In this document: one piece after another, positions 34,701 through 44,000 of the stretch
Layout of the letters: each line of letters opens with the position of its first letter
Numbering within the stretch: the first letter of the stretch is position 1
The notes under the pieces: model-generated
Seen by the model: only the letters and a program-made list of their open reading frames with translations
Databases searched by the model: none
Told to the model about the DNA's origin: nothing
Position numbers and translations under genes: made by a program
Assembly: GCA_008828725.1 (NCBI GenBank)
Contig: MEHQ01002098.1
Coordinates: forward strand, 186,001 to 250,000
Reading direction: 5' to 3'
From: Saccharina japonica
Lineage: Eukaryota; Sar; Phaeophyceae; Laminariales; Laminariaceae
Length of the DNA: 64,000 bases

Positions 34701-37270
34701 GAGTTGTTTTGTACCCCCTAGCCTCTAGCACGAGTGCCGTCATACCGTACGTTAGGGCCACCGCGCCTATCCCAACCACGGACAACAATAATGACCCTGT
34801 TTACGGTCCTACTGATGGCGTCCCCTCGAGACATCGACGGCACAGCATTTGCTCAACTATCGTTTTTCCAACGCTTGTTCGTACATAATGAAGGTGTGCT
34901 CTCCAGTCGAATATACGTAACAGCGGGCGAGCACATACCCCAACAAGCCCATGCCCCCTCACACACGCGCGTACGCGAACAGGGCATGCATTTTTTGCAC
35001 AGTCGCGGGATCTTACATCGTGATCTGAAGAGCCTGAACATCCTCCTCGACGACGCGTGGGTCGCCAAAATATCAGACTTCGGACTCGCCAAAGTCACCA
35101 CTACCATCGCTACTGTCACCGGTGGTGCCGGCTTTCACTCCAAGGTTAGACTGTTTGACCTACTAGGGAGATGGATTTGTTCGGGTCCGTCTAAGTGTTC
35201 ACGGACTTCGTTTCGGATTGGTTTGTGCACTTATTGGTACCACTCTGGCCGAATTACAAGCTTCGTATGCTTGTATTAATAGCACATCGACATTCATATC
35301 CGAGTGGTATGCCAGTATCTTAAATCTATTATATGTACTCTCCGGTGTCGTGATCAGCCATATCGCTATGCTCGCTTCAAGCGGGTTCAGTGCGTGGTTG
35401 AGGGTCGCCACTCAAGCCTAATGCCTATTTCTTTGTACTCCTATGTCGTTGGTAGGGGACGCAGCAAAGTTGTTCATTGAAGCTGGTTTATCATACGGCT
35501 TGATTACTGTAAGCACCTCAAGGTTTGTTCGCGACAGTGCAGGGAGCATTACAGCTTGGCTATAACGTTAGTGGTGCTTTTGTATGCCCGCCAGCTAAGT
35601 CGCGTGTCTTTTCAAATGTGCAAGTGGTTGCGTGGTTGCCCAGTTTTCCCGCTTCAGCCTTAATGCAAATTTGTCCAGTCCTTACATCGACGGCGTCGCG
35701 AAAACGTCAGCAGGTCTGCTGGTTGCTGCGGCTGCAGCTTAAATTTGACAATACCAGCAGACATTGCGCCCTCTGATCCTACTTCATCGATGTATATACA
35801 CGTGTGGGATTTCGTCGCTGGGTTCTGGTTCGCTTGATTAGGTGGGGTCGGACTTCTGGATGGCCCCTGAAGTCCACTCCAACCGCAAGGCTACTCGGGC
35901 GTCGGATGTCTTCAGCCTCCACGTCGTCATGTGGGAGGTGAATCTGAAGGAATGTGCTTATCGCGGCAAGTTTGTGTGCTCCTTCATTCGATTATGTGGC
36001 ACAGGCAGACTGTGTGAAAGCCAACTCAAATGCGCAAGCATCGCCGTTCATGATGGTAAAGGTTATTGCTCTGAGTTGCAGCAACCCACCTGATTGGGAA
36101 GTGTTGTCTGTGCGTCATGCCCTGCAGGTCTATTCTGAACTAGAGAAGCTGGCAGGGGAGCGTGACTGTCGCACTATCATACTTGAGACTAATAACCTAC
36201 CCCCACCCTCCCCACCCTTGTTTGTTGAATGAAGTATATGACAAGATCTAGTAGCGCCACTTTTCTTCTCTCGGACAAACACAGAGGGCTCTCATTCACC
36301 GTGTCGATCACATTACTACCGCACTCAACCGCCCCCCCACCCGACAGCTACTCGCCAAGGAACGTGCAGGATATGTCAAGCCCATCGGTGAGCGACTGCA
36401 GACCAACCCCGAAGCACGCCTCCCGTTTGTCGACTTGGACTGCCCCGACGCTGTCGAAGGCATTATCAGGAACATTGCCGACAGATGCGGCCGCCTGGAG
36501 CCGTCTGAGCGACCGAAGATGGACGAAGTGAGCAATAAGAAGAGAGGGCGGGGGGCGCTGAAAAAGGGCTGTCGCACAAATGGCCTGCGTGGGTTTCTGA
36601 CTTGTGTTTTTTTCATAAACGTATCCGCTCGATTTCCCGACATGAGAGTTGTGACCAATTGTGTCGTCTGGTATTTCCTACCCGTATGCTCGTTGATCCA
36701 CGAAACTCATCGGCAACGATGATGCCGATAAACTCCCGGTGGCGCGATAGCGTAGGGCCATCAATGGGGTCCTTTTCCTTGCTCTCGGCGTACTTACAGG
36801 TCTGCGCGGCGATGGCGGTAGTTATTGACCTTCTCGAGAACCCGCAGCAAACTGCGTTTCAAGCCGTCGCCTCTTCCTCGAGACGACATCTTCAACAAGA
36901 AGAACAAGGAGAAACGAAACCAAAGCAAGAAACCGCGCAGTACAACCAGCAACCAGAGGCAGCACATGTCCAGCACCAGCAGAAGCATCGAGAAGACGAA
37001 TGGGACCGACAGCAACAACAACGAGAGCAGCAGCAACACCGTTCTGTGGAGAGCCCACGTGCGAAACAAGGTCTCCGCGTTCCCCAACCCAAAAGGGGGA
37101 CAACGTGGACGGCGCTCGGGGGCACGGGCTCCAACGTTCTTTCGTTGTCGTCAACCGCGACAACGACGGTACATAGTCCCGACAGCTCTCTGAAAGAGCC
37201 CCCACCTGTGTCGGCTACTCAAATGGCACCGATTGTTCCCTCAGCGGGTACGTTCGAAGGTGGGCAATGA
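19373..37270 (+). CDS. TKL protein kinase with MLKL-like N-terminal helical domain (8 exons, 643 aa)
   Basis: Joined exons: 19373-19714, 31504-31727, 32416-32676, 34297-34492, 34983-35144, 35842-35937, 36348-36527, 36800-37270. All junctions are GT..AG and keep frame; total 644 codons including the stop. Residues 1 to about 190 are helix-rich, without signal peptide, and have the heptad-like pattern of the MLKL/HeLo-type helical bundle. The kinase domain (about 230-500) is complete: GQGSFG loop 240-245, VAIK Lys260, likely alpha-C Glu278, HRDLKSLN with Asp355 and Asn360, DFG at 373-375, WMAPE ending at 405, and a late RPKMDE segment. It therefore looks catalytically active and belongs to the Ser/Thr tyrosine-kinase-like group. 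The tail (about 518-570) is Gln/Glu-rich. Role inferred: cytoplasmic signalling, perhaps downstream of a receptor. Confidence 0.88.
19847..20022. mobile_element. Short TIR element (176 bp) with TAAGAAA subterminal words
   Basis: The left tip cactaccggccctctcat and the inverted right tip cagtacctgcccgctcat match except for a few bases, and both continue into (a/t)agaaa. Inside, taagaaagt words recur in both orientations. It shares tip design with 20217-21231. No target duplication was seen. Confidence 0.55.
20217..21231. mobile_element. Non-autonomous TIR element (1015 bp), TSD TACTA
   Basis: Tips are CAGTGGGGGCCCGC and, inverted, CAGTGCGGGCCCGC. TACTA flanks both ends exactly (20212-20216, 21232-21236). 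The flanks of the body carry repeated (a)aataagaaa words (20270-20420 and 21070-21180), as subterminal transposase sites often do. No transposase; the 87-codon frame at 20756-21019 has no domain. A 5-bp duplication is not the hAT norm, so the superfamily is open. Confidence 0.65.
21395..21550 (+). repeat. GC-rich palindromic tandem repeat (~30-45 bp units)
   Basis: Units such as gcgcacccggaggaccgccgg and ggagggccccccg alternate about four to five times. The run is almost pure G and C while its surroundings are AT-rich. Words like cggagggccccccg are self-complementary, so strong hairpins are expected. Confidence 0.8.
21720..22262. repeat. Homopolymer runs followed by a TTGCGC-rich block
   Basis: 21720-21935 holds long T and G runs (for example 13-14 G near 21800 and about 10 G near 21880). 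22080-22260 is dense in ttgcgc/gcgcaa words in both orientations, so overlapping open frames appear on both strands (22022-22283). Codon-free composition and lack of domains argue against a gene. Confidence 0.6.
23014..23090 (+). repeat. 77-bp dispersed repeat, copy 2
   Basis: Second copy of 6886-6962 on the same strand. Here it is followed by a short gatc(a)ggtccgggtgggatc tandem (23089-23130). Confidence 0.7.
23200..23300 (+). repeat. Dispersed repeat R1, fragment 2
   Basis: Reads ttaaatcgttatttccacccg then cacccagtgtcgtgccgat, matching 24307-24355 and 25380-25450 in the same order, with a longer tail (attcttcaatcctagagag) shared with 25448-25465. Confidence 0.55.
23550..24160 (+). other. 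GC-rich open segment, possible coding remnant
   Basis: Open in two frames (227 and 161 codons, overlapping). The 161-codon frame at 23675-24160 is Pro/Gly/Ala-rich, with [13 protein letters not shown] and [13 protein letters not shown]. Two related words, ctcgacttacggcctacgccc and catcggtctacgtccgagc, show an internal repeat. I recognise no domain. It sits inside intron 1 of the kinase between R1 fragments, so a mobile-element remnant is more likely than a host gene. Confidence 0.25.
24295..24355 (+). repeat. Dispersed repeat R1, fragment 3
   Basis: attaaaccgtcatttctacccgtc followed by catccagcacacccagtgtctgtgccg, nearly identical to 25384-25446. Confidence 0.6.
24384..25143. mobile_element. 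TIR element built on TCACGATTCGTGA palindromes
   Basis: Tips read T(T/A)AGGGCCATTCCTAACGAAC inward from both ends. The palindromic word tcacgattcgtga or close variants recurs at least six times near the two ends. A large inverted repeat (24410-24490) pairs cacgattcgtgaggttttt with aaaaacctcacgattcatg. The ~450-bp centre is GC-rich and non-coding. The TAGGG-type tip suggests hAT, but no 8-bp duplication is visible. Confidence 0.7.
25374..25497 (+). repeat. Dispersed repeat R1, longest fragment
   Basis: Carries all parts of R1: ttcttcacattaaaccg, ctacccgtcgacatcc-like, cacccagagtgtctgtgccga, catgctagagaggtgctag and ttctgtggtcacaaaactacga. The 5' word also occurs alone at 22868. Confidence 0.6.
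26370..26610. repeat. CATGACCGC/GCGGTCATG inverted-repeat cluster
   Basis: About 240 bases made of catgaccgc, ggccgctcatgg, accgcgg and ccatggcc words in both orientations. Most are internally palindromic, so the block can fold into several alternative hairpins. No coding frame. Confidence 0.7.
26611..29000. other. Kinase intron 1 sequence, nothing recognised
   Basis: No domain, tRNA or clear element. A 124-codon frame at 27553-27927 overlaps a second open frame and lacks any signature. A short gggtagggttaggg word at 28407 is not part of an array. Confidence 0.45.
29005..29490 (-). repeat. ~490-bp dispersed repeat R2, copy 1
   Basis: Inverted counterpart of 45526-46018 with high identity, about 93% in the part I compared base by base. 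Open frames exist in both copies, but nearly all differences change the amino acid, so the repeat is not under protein-coding selection. Likely a mobile-element fragment. Confidence 0.75.
30370..30530 (+). repeat. Diverged ~100-bp direct repeat
   Basis: ggggtccgag..acgatccgacgtga..cacc-agagctcctga at about 30370-30420 resembles ggggcccgag..acgatccgtagtga..cagc-agagctcctag at about 30470-30530. Nearby, ttttcg(c/t)..gaggct words recur at 30270, 30432 and 30586. Origin unknown. Confidence 0.4.
31504..31727 (+). CDS. Kinase exon 2: helical linker
   Basis: Acceptor AACAG, donor AAAG|GTAAGC; enters phase 0 and leaves phase 2. Encodes residues 115-189, starting [18 protein letters not shown], with a [19 protein letters not shown] helix. 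Separated from exon 1 by 11,789 bp. Confidence 0.85.
32416..32676 (+). CDS. Kinase exon 3: N-lobe with glycine loop
   Basis: Acceptor TTTTCAG, donor TTCAG|GTTAGG, phase 2 to phase 2. Encodes a charged linker, then [18 protein letters not shown] and [10 protein letters not shown]. Gly loop and catalytic Lys are intact. Confidence 0.92.
34297..34492 (+). CDS. Kinase exon 4: alpha-C to alpha-D
   Basis: Acceptor GATGTAG, donor AAG|GTGTGC, leaves phase 0. Encodes [17 protein letters not shown], then the hinge [15 protein letters not shown] and ILRDVSK. Confidence 0.92.
34983..35144 (+). CDS. Kinase exon 5: catalytic loop and DFG
   Basis: Acceptor GAACAG, donor AAG|GTTAGA, 54 codons in phase 0. 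Encodes [19 protein letters not shown] and [10 protein letters not shown]. The HRDLKSxN form is typical of Ser/Thr TKL kinases. Confidence 0.95.
35842..35937 (+). CDS. Kinase exon 6: APE segment
   Basis: Acceptor GATTAG, donor GAG|GTGAAT, 32 codons in phase 0. Encodes [17 protein letters not shown] and [12 protein letters not shown]. Confidence 0.93.
36348..36527 (+). CDS. Kinase exon 7: C-lobe
   Basis: Acceptor CGACAG, donor GAA|GTGAGC, 60 codons in phase 0. Encodes [17 protein letters not shown] and [20 protein letters not shown], the usual end of TKL domains. Confidence 0.9.
36800..37270 (+). CDS. Kinase exon 8: last helix and Gln-rich tail
   Basis: Acceptor CTTACAG; joins as [16 protein letters not shown], so the splice is well supported. 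After the last kinase helix comes a Gln/Glu/His-rich coiled-coil-like stretch, then a Ser/Thr/Pro-rich end and the stop at 37268-37270. The tail has no known domain. Confidence 0.88.
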   Translation, partial: VCAAMAVVIDLLENPQQTAFQAVASSSRRHLQQEEQGETKPKQETAQYNQQPEAAHVQHQQKHREDEWDRQQQQREQQQHRSVESPRAKQGLRVPQPKRGTTWTALGGTGSNVLSLSSTATTTVHSPDSSLKEPPPVSATQMAPIVPSAGTFEGGQ

Positions 37271-37785
37271 ATACGAGGGGAGGTGGTAGTAAGGGTAAGG
37301 GTGTGTGGGTACTGTTTCCCCCGGTTAGGCCGCAGCGCGCGAGCTAGATTACCACTTCCACACCTACAAGTCGACGTCGTTGAAGTTGGTAGCCTTGGTT
37401 TTGGTCAAGGGCGATCTGCGAATGTGAGATAGGACATCGCGAGTGGGTTTGTTTCAACTTTGTGTGCCGTGGTTGAGGATCTACTAGACTGTGCACTTTA
37501 CAAGTGTTGGTTGTTGCTGTCAGGGGGATGATTTCGTTGAGAGAGATTATAAATAAGCTGGTGGGGCTGAGCACCGGTCTATCGCAGGTTTTCGGACTGA
37601 TTGATTGTGGTTAACCTTATTATAACCGCCAACAGTTTTCCCGTATGTCTATCTAACAGCCAGGGGCCGTATTCATTGCCCGTCCACGACCCTCGCGACG
37701 TCCATACCTCACCGGTATTACTCAACTCAACACTGTCGTAGCGGGGCGCAGAATAACCTCAACCCTAACCCTATCTCCATTAAAT
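37271..37785 (+). promoter_or_regulatory. Kinase 3' flank and LRR gene 1 promoter region
   Basis: 515 bp between the kinase stop and the LRR start, same strand. No motif assigned. A ccctaaccct word sits 20-30 bp before the LRR ATG, but no array is present. Confidence 0.35.
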
Positions 37786-38038
37786 ATGCCAGGCGACTCC
37801 ACGACGACAAAGCGGGACGACCGAACCGTTCTTTTACAACTGTTCCGTCAGTGCTCGCGCCACCATGTCCGCGACAGCCCCGTCACCCACTTGAATTTCA
37901 AGTGGTTCAAGTGGACCGGATGGAGCACCGACCACCCAATGACAAATTGGCACGGGGTTGGTACAATGCGCGAAGACGATGACGCGGAGGGGGCTGAGCG
38001 GGTGACAAGCTTGGTGCTACCGAAGACTGGTCTTCGAG
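37786..38038 (+). CDS. LRR gene 1 exon 1: N-terminal cap
   Basis: 84 codons plus one base; donor CGAG|GTAAGA. The DR-x-x-L-x-x-L start and W-x-G-V signature mark the cap before LRRs. The ATG at 37786 is the first in frame. Confidence 0.82.
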
Positions 38039-41000
38039 GTAAGACTAATGGGCTGAAAACCATTTTGCGTTGAAGTGGTGAGTGGCCGCTGTGCTTGCAC
38101 ATGATTTTTGTTTGGTCGTCTTGAAACGGCCGACCATATTGAAGGAAGGTTGTTGATCGATGTACTGACTCCTAGGCATAGTCGTAGAACTTGTCGTGAG
38201 CCCCAAACTGATTTGCACTTGTGCTAAAGCTATAGCGCAGCCAAGCTGTAACCATCAGATATGAAAAACGCCATCCACATAAGGTTTAGGACCGGAGTTT
38301 ACTGGCAGAGAGGAATCAAAGTCGTAGGAGTGTCGCCAGAACGTAAACCTATTATATGGACGGTTCCTTGGCCAGAAGGGCTTGATGACCGAGTCATCTG
38401 TTACGCGCTCCTTGGTTGCAAATGACCTTGCTTGCTGTAGTAGGGAGGGCAAAGGTCAACCCACGTTTTAAGAGAGTTTGTTTTGCTTTTGCGTATAAGG
38501 TGACGCGACTCCTCTGCCCCTCAGTTATGCTTATCTCTCTGGAATGTGACGATTTTCCCGTTGGTTGCCTTACCACCGCGGGGGGCGGCGGAAGGTAACT
38601 TGCCGAAGGAGGTGATGACGCTGGACTGGTTAGTCAAACTCGACCTTAAGGACAACTGCTTCACTGGTGAGCGTGGCGAGTGTGTAGCTTTTGTAACACC
38701 GTTTATATGTTCGCCACCTCCTCAACCATTGAATAAACATAGCTGACTCGTGTGTCACGTGTCTTGTTCGACAGCTGCTGCCTATATATCCACCCTGTCG
38801 GTGGGAAAGGTCAAGTGTTGTCCGGAGTGTAGGCCGTCGTTGCTCGTGGTGACGGTCTTTGTCAGCTACGACCGATGAACGAAGCTTGTAGCGGCAAGAC
38901 CGACGGCTACATCCACGTTGTAAATCCTAGCGCGTCCTACCCTCGGCGTTTACCAACCGCCACCCTTACCCCGAACGTATGCATTGTACGTCCAGAATAT
39001 GCAAGTCACCCCAAACGTTAAAACACCCTCACCAACCCATTTCAACGTTGAGACTGTGATCATATCGCCACGCGGAAAACTCTGTTGCCGCAGGCGAAGG
39101 TCAACATTATTGTTCTGGTCCTTTTTCCACCGGTTTCTCTCCCCGAGGCACCGTTGGTGTTGTCTGTTATGTCTCCCCTGAAGGCCCAACACGGTGGTAC
39201 AAAACCCTGGCATGACTCTCGCCACATCCGTGTTCTATTGTTGTGCCTGTTCGGCGTTTGGTTCCTGTATTTTGCGCGATATGTATATATAACACCCAAC
39301 CACTAGTATTCTAGGGGGAATTTATCTACCTGTGTCACTCTGCCACCGAAGCGCCAGCGTGCCCTATAACTTACATGGCGTGTGGCTGTCCAGTTGCAAA
39401 GGTGCCCAACCCTCGACCTTGACCCCGTATATCTTACCAGGCACTTTACCGGCCTCCATAGGAAACCTTCGATACCTGCAGACCCTCGACATATCGAGAA
39501 ACAGGCTCACCGGTAAGGACTTCACACAAGTAGACGCCTTACATACATCCATGCATCTTGGGTTGAGGCGCAGGGAAATTATATTTTTCCACTCAAGGTG
39601 TGGAGACATGCGTATGGGTAGGGAGCTGAGGTCGCGCTTTTGGTTTGGCCGTTTTTTGTCGTTGTCATCATGGGCATTGGTTGCCGACAGGGTTGGGGGG
39701 GAGGGCGTGGAGATCTCCCACTGGAGTGGTTGCTCTTGGTGCGGTTGCGGTTTACGTCATTGATAAGCAACATGTTTTCGTACCTGTTGTGTTATTGTTG
39801 GCGATGGGCAAAGAGCTTAGGGTGAATGAGTGTTGGGCGACCCCTCTCGCTCTCGTTACCGGGTGCCAATGTATAGAGTGCAGTGTGGCGTCGAGGGGGT
39901 GGGGACACAGCGGCTTCGCCATGCTCGCAGAACGCATCTACCGGTGCAGCAGTAGCCGGCCATATATGTCAGACCCACCTCAAAACACGTGGCGTGAACG
40001 TTGCCTCGGCAGCGACACAAGTATGCCCCGAGGTAAATGCGGACGAAAACACCCGTAGCCACCAGAGCGCACGCGCACTGAAGTATATCAAGGCCGAACA
40101 CATACGAGATATGTTATAGACGAAAAAGCCCCCTTTTTCTCCGACACGTGTGTGTGCAAAATGCTGAAGCTAAGTTTCTCGCCCCCCTTCTTTCATGCTG
40201 ACTTTTTCGGGCCCCTGGTATGTCTGGTAACATAGAGATCTGTGCGAGTCGTATATCGAGTCATCCCAGTCGGTCGTCCCTCCCTCCTTAGCGTTTCGAA
40301 ACTCCGGTGACGTCGCCGTTAGTGCGAGCCGCGTTTTGATTCAAACTACCCGGTCGTTCTGGATGGGTAGGGGGCGTCTTCCAATGCTGTACGCGGGGTG
40401 CGGGTCGATATGGTTTGTTCGAATCCGGCTTTACGAGGCTTCCTCCTGTGGAAATTATGCGACTCAAAGCGACCAATCGTACATATGGCGTGGCGCCTGT
40501 GAGTACACACGATCGTGAGTGAGAGAGCGAACGAACTGTTGGCCCTACCGCGCGACGGAAACAAAAGCGCGTGTGCAAGCGGGGACAAAGAGAGGAGGCC
40601 TGCGTCGACCCCCCAAATCTAACAGACGATACATCAAGGGGGGGTTTTAGAGCCAACCGCTAAAGGGCCGATAAACTATTGGTGTTCCTAGTGCGTCCAA
40701 TAAACGATGAACGCCGGCTTGTGATGGCCATAGTCGCGCCAACCGGTCTGCTAATTCGTGGCGTCCTCTGACGCGGCTGTACTGTTCGGAATACATTTTT
40801 TTTATCAAACTCCAGAAGAAAACGTCGATAACCGGGGAGATAGCACAAGTCGGGCGTCGCGTACTAAATTTGACACCGTCGGTGACAAGCTTTAGGGTGT
40901 GCCACATAAACAGTTTACATTCATGACTGATGTCCTATATCACTTTGCCGCCCGAATGCTTTTTTTGGTGGGGTGCTGGGGGGGCGTGCATGCATCAGGA

Positions 41001-44000
41001 ACGATTCCTCCTGAGATCGGAGACTTGGAGGCTCTCACCATCCTCGACCTGCACCACAACGTCTTGCACGGTAAGTACTGCAAAAACATGATAGATAATC
41101 ACGTTCGCCATGAAAAACGATATAATGTCGGCTAGGCGGGTGTGGGTGAGGCATTAATGCCACACCAGCTCAAGCCAGTCACTGTTGTAGCATGCACATG
41201 AAGTTCAGTATAGTACCCTATAATGCACATTCCTCAAGTGGAAAGGGGAGGGGTTCGGAGACAACCGTATGGAGTTGGTAGGCAAGTGCCGAAACAGCTC
41301 GTCCAATTTCATTGCGTGTATTGCCAAGGGAAACAACGTAGTGCTTTACACTTATTTTCCACAATGTGGTCAACTCTGTGTGCGTTGTGCGGTAAACGTG
41401 TGTTGTCTTGAGGTGCGGACAACACGTGCCGCACCCTCGTGTGGGTGATGACGGTGGCATGAAAACCATGCTGTGTCGCCTTGCCTACGGTTGCGGACCC
41501 GGAGCACCGTCGTTGGAAACTGCTCTGCCACAAAAGACCGGTCCAAAATATATATGTATATCAAACGGACGATGGGTAACAACCGGTGCGCTCTGCTGCC
41601 ATCTATTCCGCTTGTGTTTGGCGGACTAGCAGATCGGCCACGGGGTCTTAGGACGTGGTTGTTCTTCAGCATTTTCTGTAACCGTTTTCTGCCCTGCCTG
41701 GTGCATATTCGTGCACTTGTCGTAGCTCGTTCGCTGTATCCCTTGTTTATTATCCCTCCTCTGGCCTCTGGCCGACGCTCATCTCTCTCACTACGAGCCC
41801 CCCGTGCATGACAACGGCAGGGGAGCTTCCTCACACCTTGGGAAAGCTTGTGCGCTTGACGACGTTGGACATCAGCAACTGCAAGCTGTGTGGGTGAGTG
41901 CAACAACAACTGTACGCACCTGTAGCGCTATTTTACGTATTGTGGGACTTGTGTCTTACAATTTCGCTTCCAAATCACCGCGAAGTGTCAAACGACGTCG
42001 CTGAAATAGTTATGAAGGCCACGCTTGGTACTACTGTAGTCTAATACGTCGTGGTAAAAAAAACTATCTAGGGCAGCATCGCACGGAGGGGGGGGGGCAG
42101 GCGGGGGGGGGGGCAGTGAACCAGCAACTCCAAAACAATACAATCGCGTGTTTTCACATGTCGGATCCATCATCTTGTGCTTCTCTGACGCAATCCCGTT
42201 TCACCGTCCGCAATAAGTCGAATAGTATTGACACGCGCAGGGCCAATTTTTTTATCTGCAGTGCGGACAATAGGTGCCGTAAGGGAGACACACGGAAGAC
42301 GGTAGGCAAAGGCGGCAGATAGAGGTTACAACGAACGCGCGACAGTCTTCGGTTTAGAACGAAGTATCTCGTCAGCCAATTGCATGTTTGTTTCCAATCA
42401 CGCACACTTGCCGACTTGCACCAGCACTGGAAGCACTAACCGCGAGGGGTGGGAGAAGGTATGCTGTTTGTTGCTGCACATAACCGGTTAGTTTTCGCGA
42501 CGTTGTTTTCTTGATCCGCCATGCATCAAGTCCGATCCCGAACGAGCTTGGCGATCTTGAAGGTCTACGTGTGCTCCGACTCAGATGCAACGACCTGACC
42601 GGTAAGCCGCGATGCCACCCGCAACACTTGAGAGTGTGGTCGAGAAATAGTTAGCAGAACATGCGCTGCAATTGCACTTGTGTCAACCGGTATCGCTAAA
42701 CGAGGCAGGAGCGCCGAGGGCACACCCACAGAGTCGACCTTGGATTTTACGGCCCGGACGTATGTCATATAAACCCTACGTATTTCATAGATTGCGATCT
42801 TCGTGTTCTATATTTTCTGGCGGCCGGAGGTATGGTGCAGTGGCGAGGGTTGCCTGTTGAAATATGAGAGCCCGTTCTCCGTCGAGGGTTTTCGTTGTAA
42901 TCACATAGCCAACTGCCTGTATCGTAGTTCCGTCGGTGGAGTACTGTTGTGATGGCTGGCAGTTGGGATGCTTTGATCCATGCCGCCACAATGGTCATAG
43001 ATGCAGTACGCCATCTCCCAGCTCCCAACCCCCTCCCACAAAACGCCAAACACAAACGTTCGTCCTCTCGCACTACTGTTCTGTCGAAGAACCCACGCCT
43101 TCGTCGTCCTTTGTCCCGTCCCGACCAGCGCGATAGCCCACGCCGTTGCCATGTTTGTTACCGTGCGGTCCGTGTCGTTTCTGTAGGTATTATTCCGGGG
43201 GCGTTGGCGAAGCTTACTCAACTTGAAGAAATAGACCTCAGGGAAAACGACTTCACCGGTGCGTAAGTGTGCCTGCCGTTAGTGTGATGAAGTGCCAACA
43301 CGTTTGTAAGTGCGGTATCCCACTCTACTACAGATGGCACAGCCAGTTTTTCGTTATTGATCGGTTGACCGGTTTAATAACGTGAAATAAGTTTTCACGT
43401 GTTGAGGCTCTGTCTCTGTGAAGCGAGATGGAAGAGGTGGCACCAAAGTGTACATGAAGATCACCTGTGAGAAAGAAAATATCATACACGGTTTGAAAAG
43501 GCCTTTATGTGGCCATAGATAGGGGAAAGAAGTTTGATCAGAGAGATCAAGAGGAAAAGGAAAGGAGATAAAAGGAGAGGGGTGTAGAAGGAGCGGAATA
43601 ATCGAGGAGAGGGATGCCTGCCCCTGACCATTTCAGAACAAAGCCCATGCCACGGGCAGTTATACTCTACCGTAGCCCGTACCATTTCCTGGAATGCTCT
43701 CTACAACGTTCTAGTAAGAGCATTTTACAAAAAACGGGGAACCCCCCCCAATATCGTGACTGAAAGGGGGACACTGGTCTACGCCGCCGGGTACGCCCAA
43801 ATACTCGGCCACATCGGCTCGAAATCAAAACCTGATGTGTTTGGCGAAATCCCATGGCCTCTCCCGACCATCCATTGTGTTTTGTTTAGTTAACGTATGT
43901 GTCGCGGATGAAAGAGAGCGATCGAGAGCCGGAAGAAATGTCTGTGTGAGCATTGAACAACGTTGTTTGCTTTTTCAACTTTCAGGGTTCACAACCAGTT

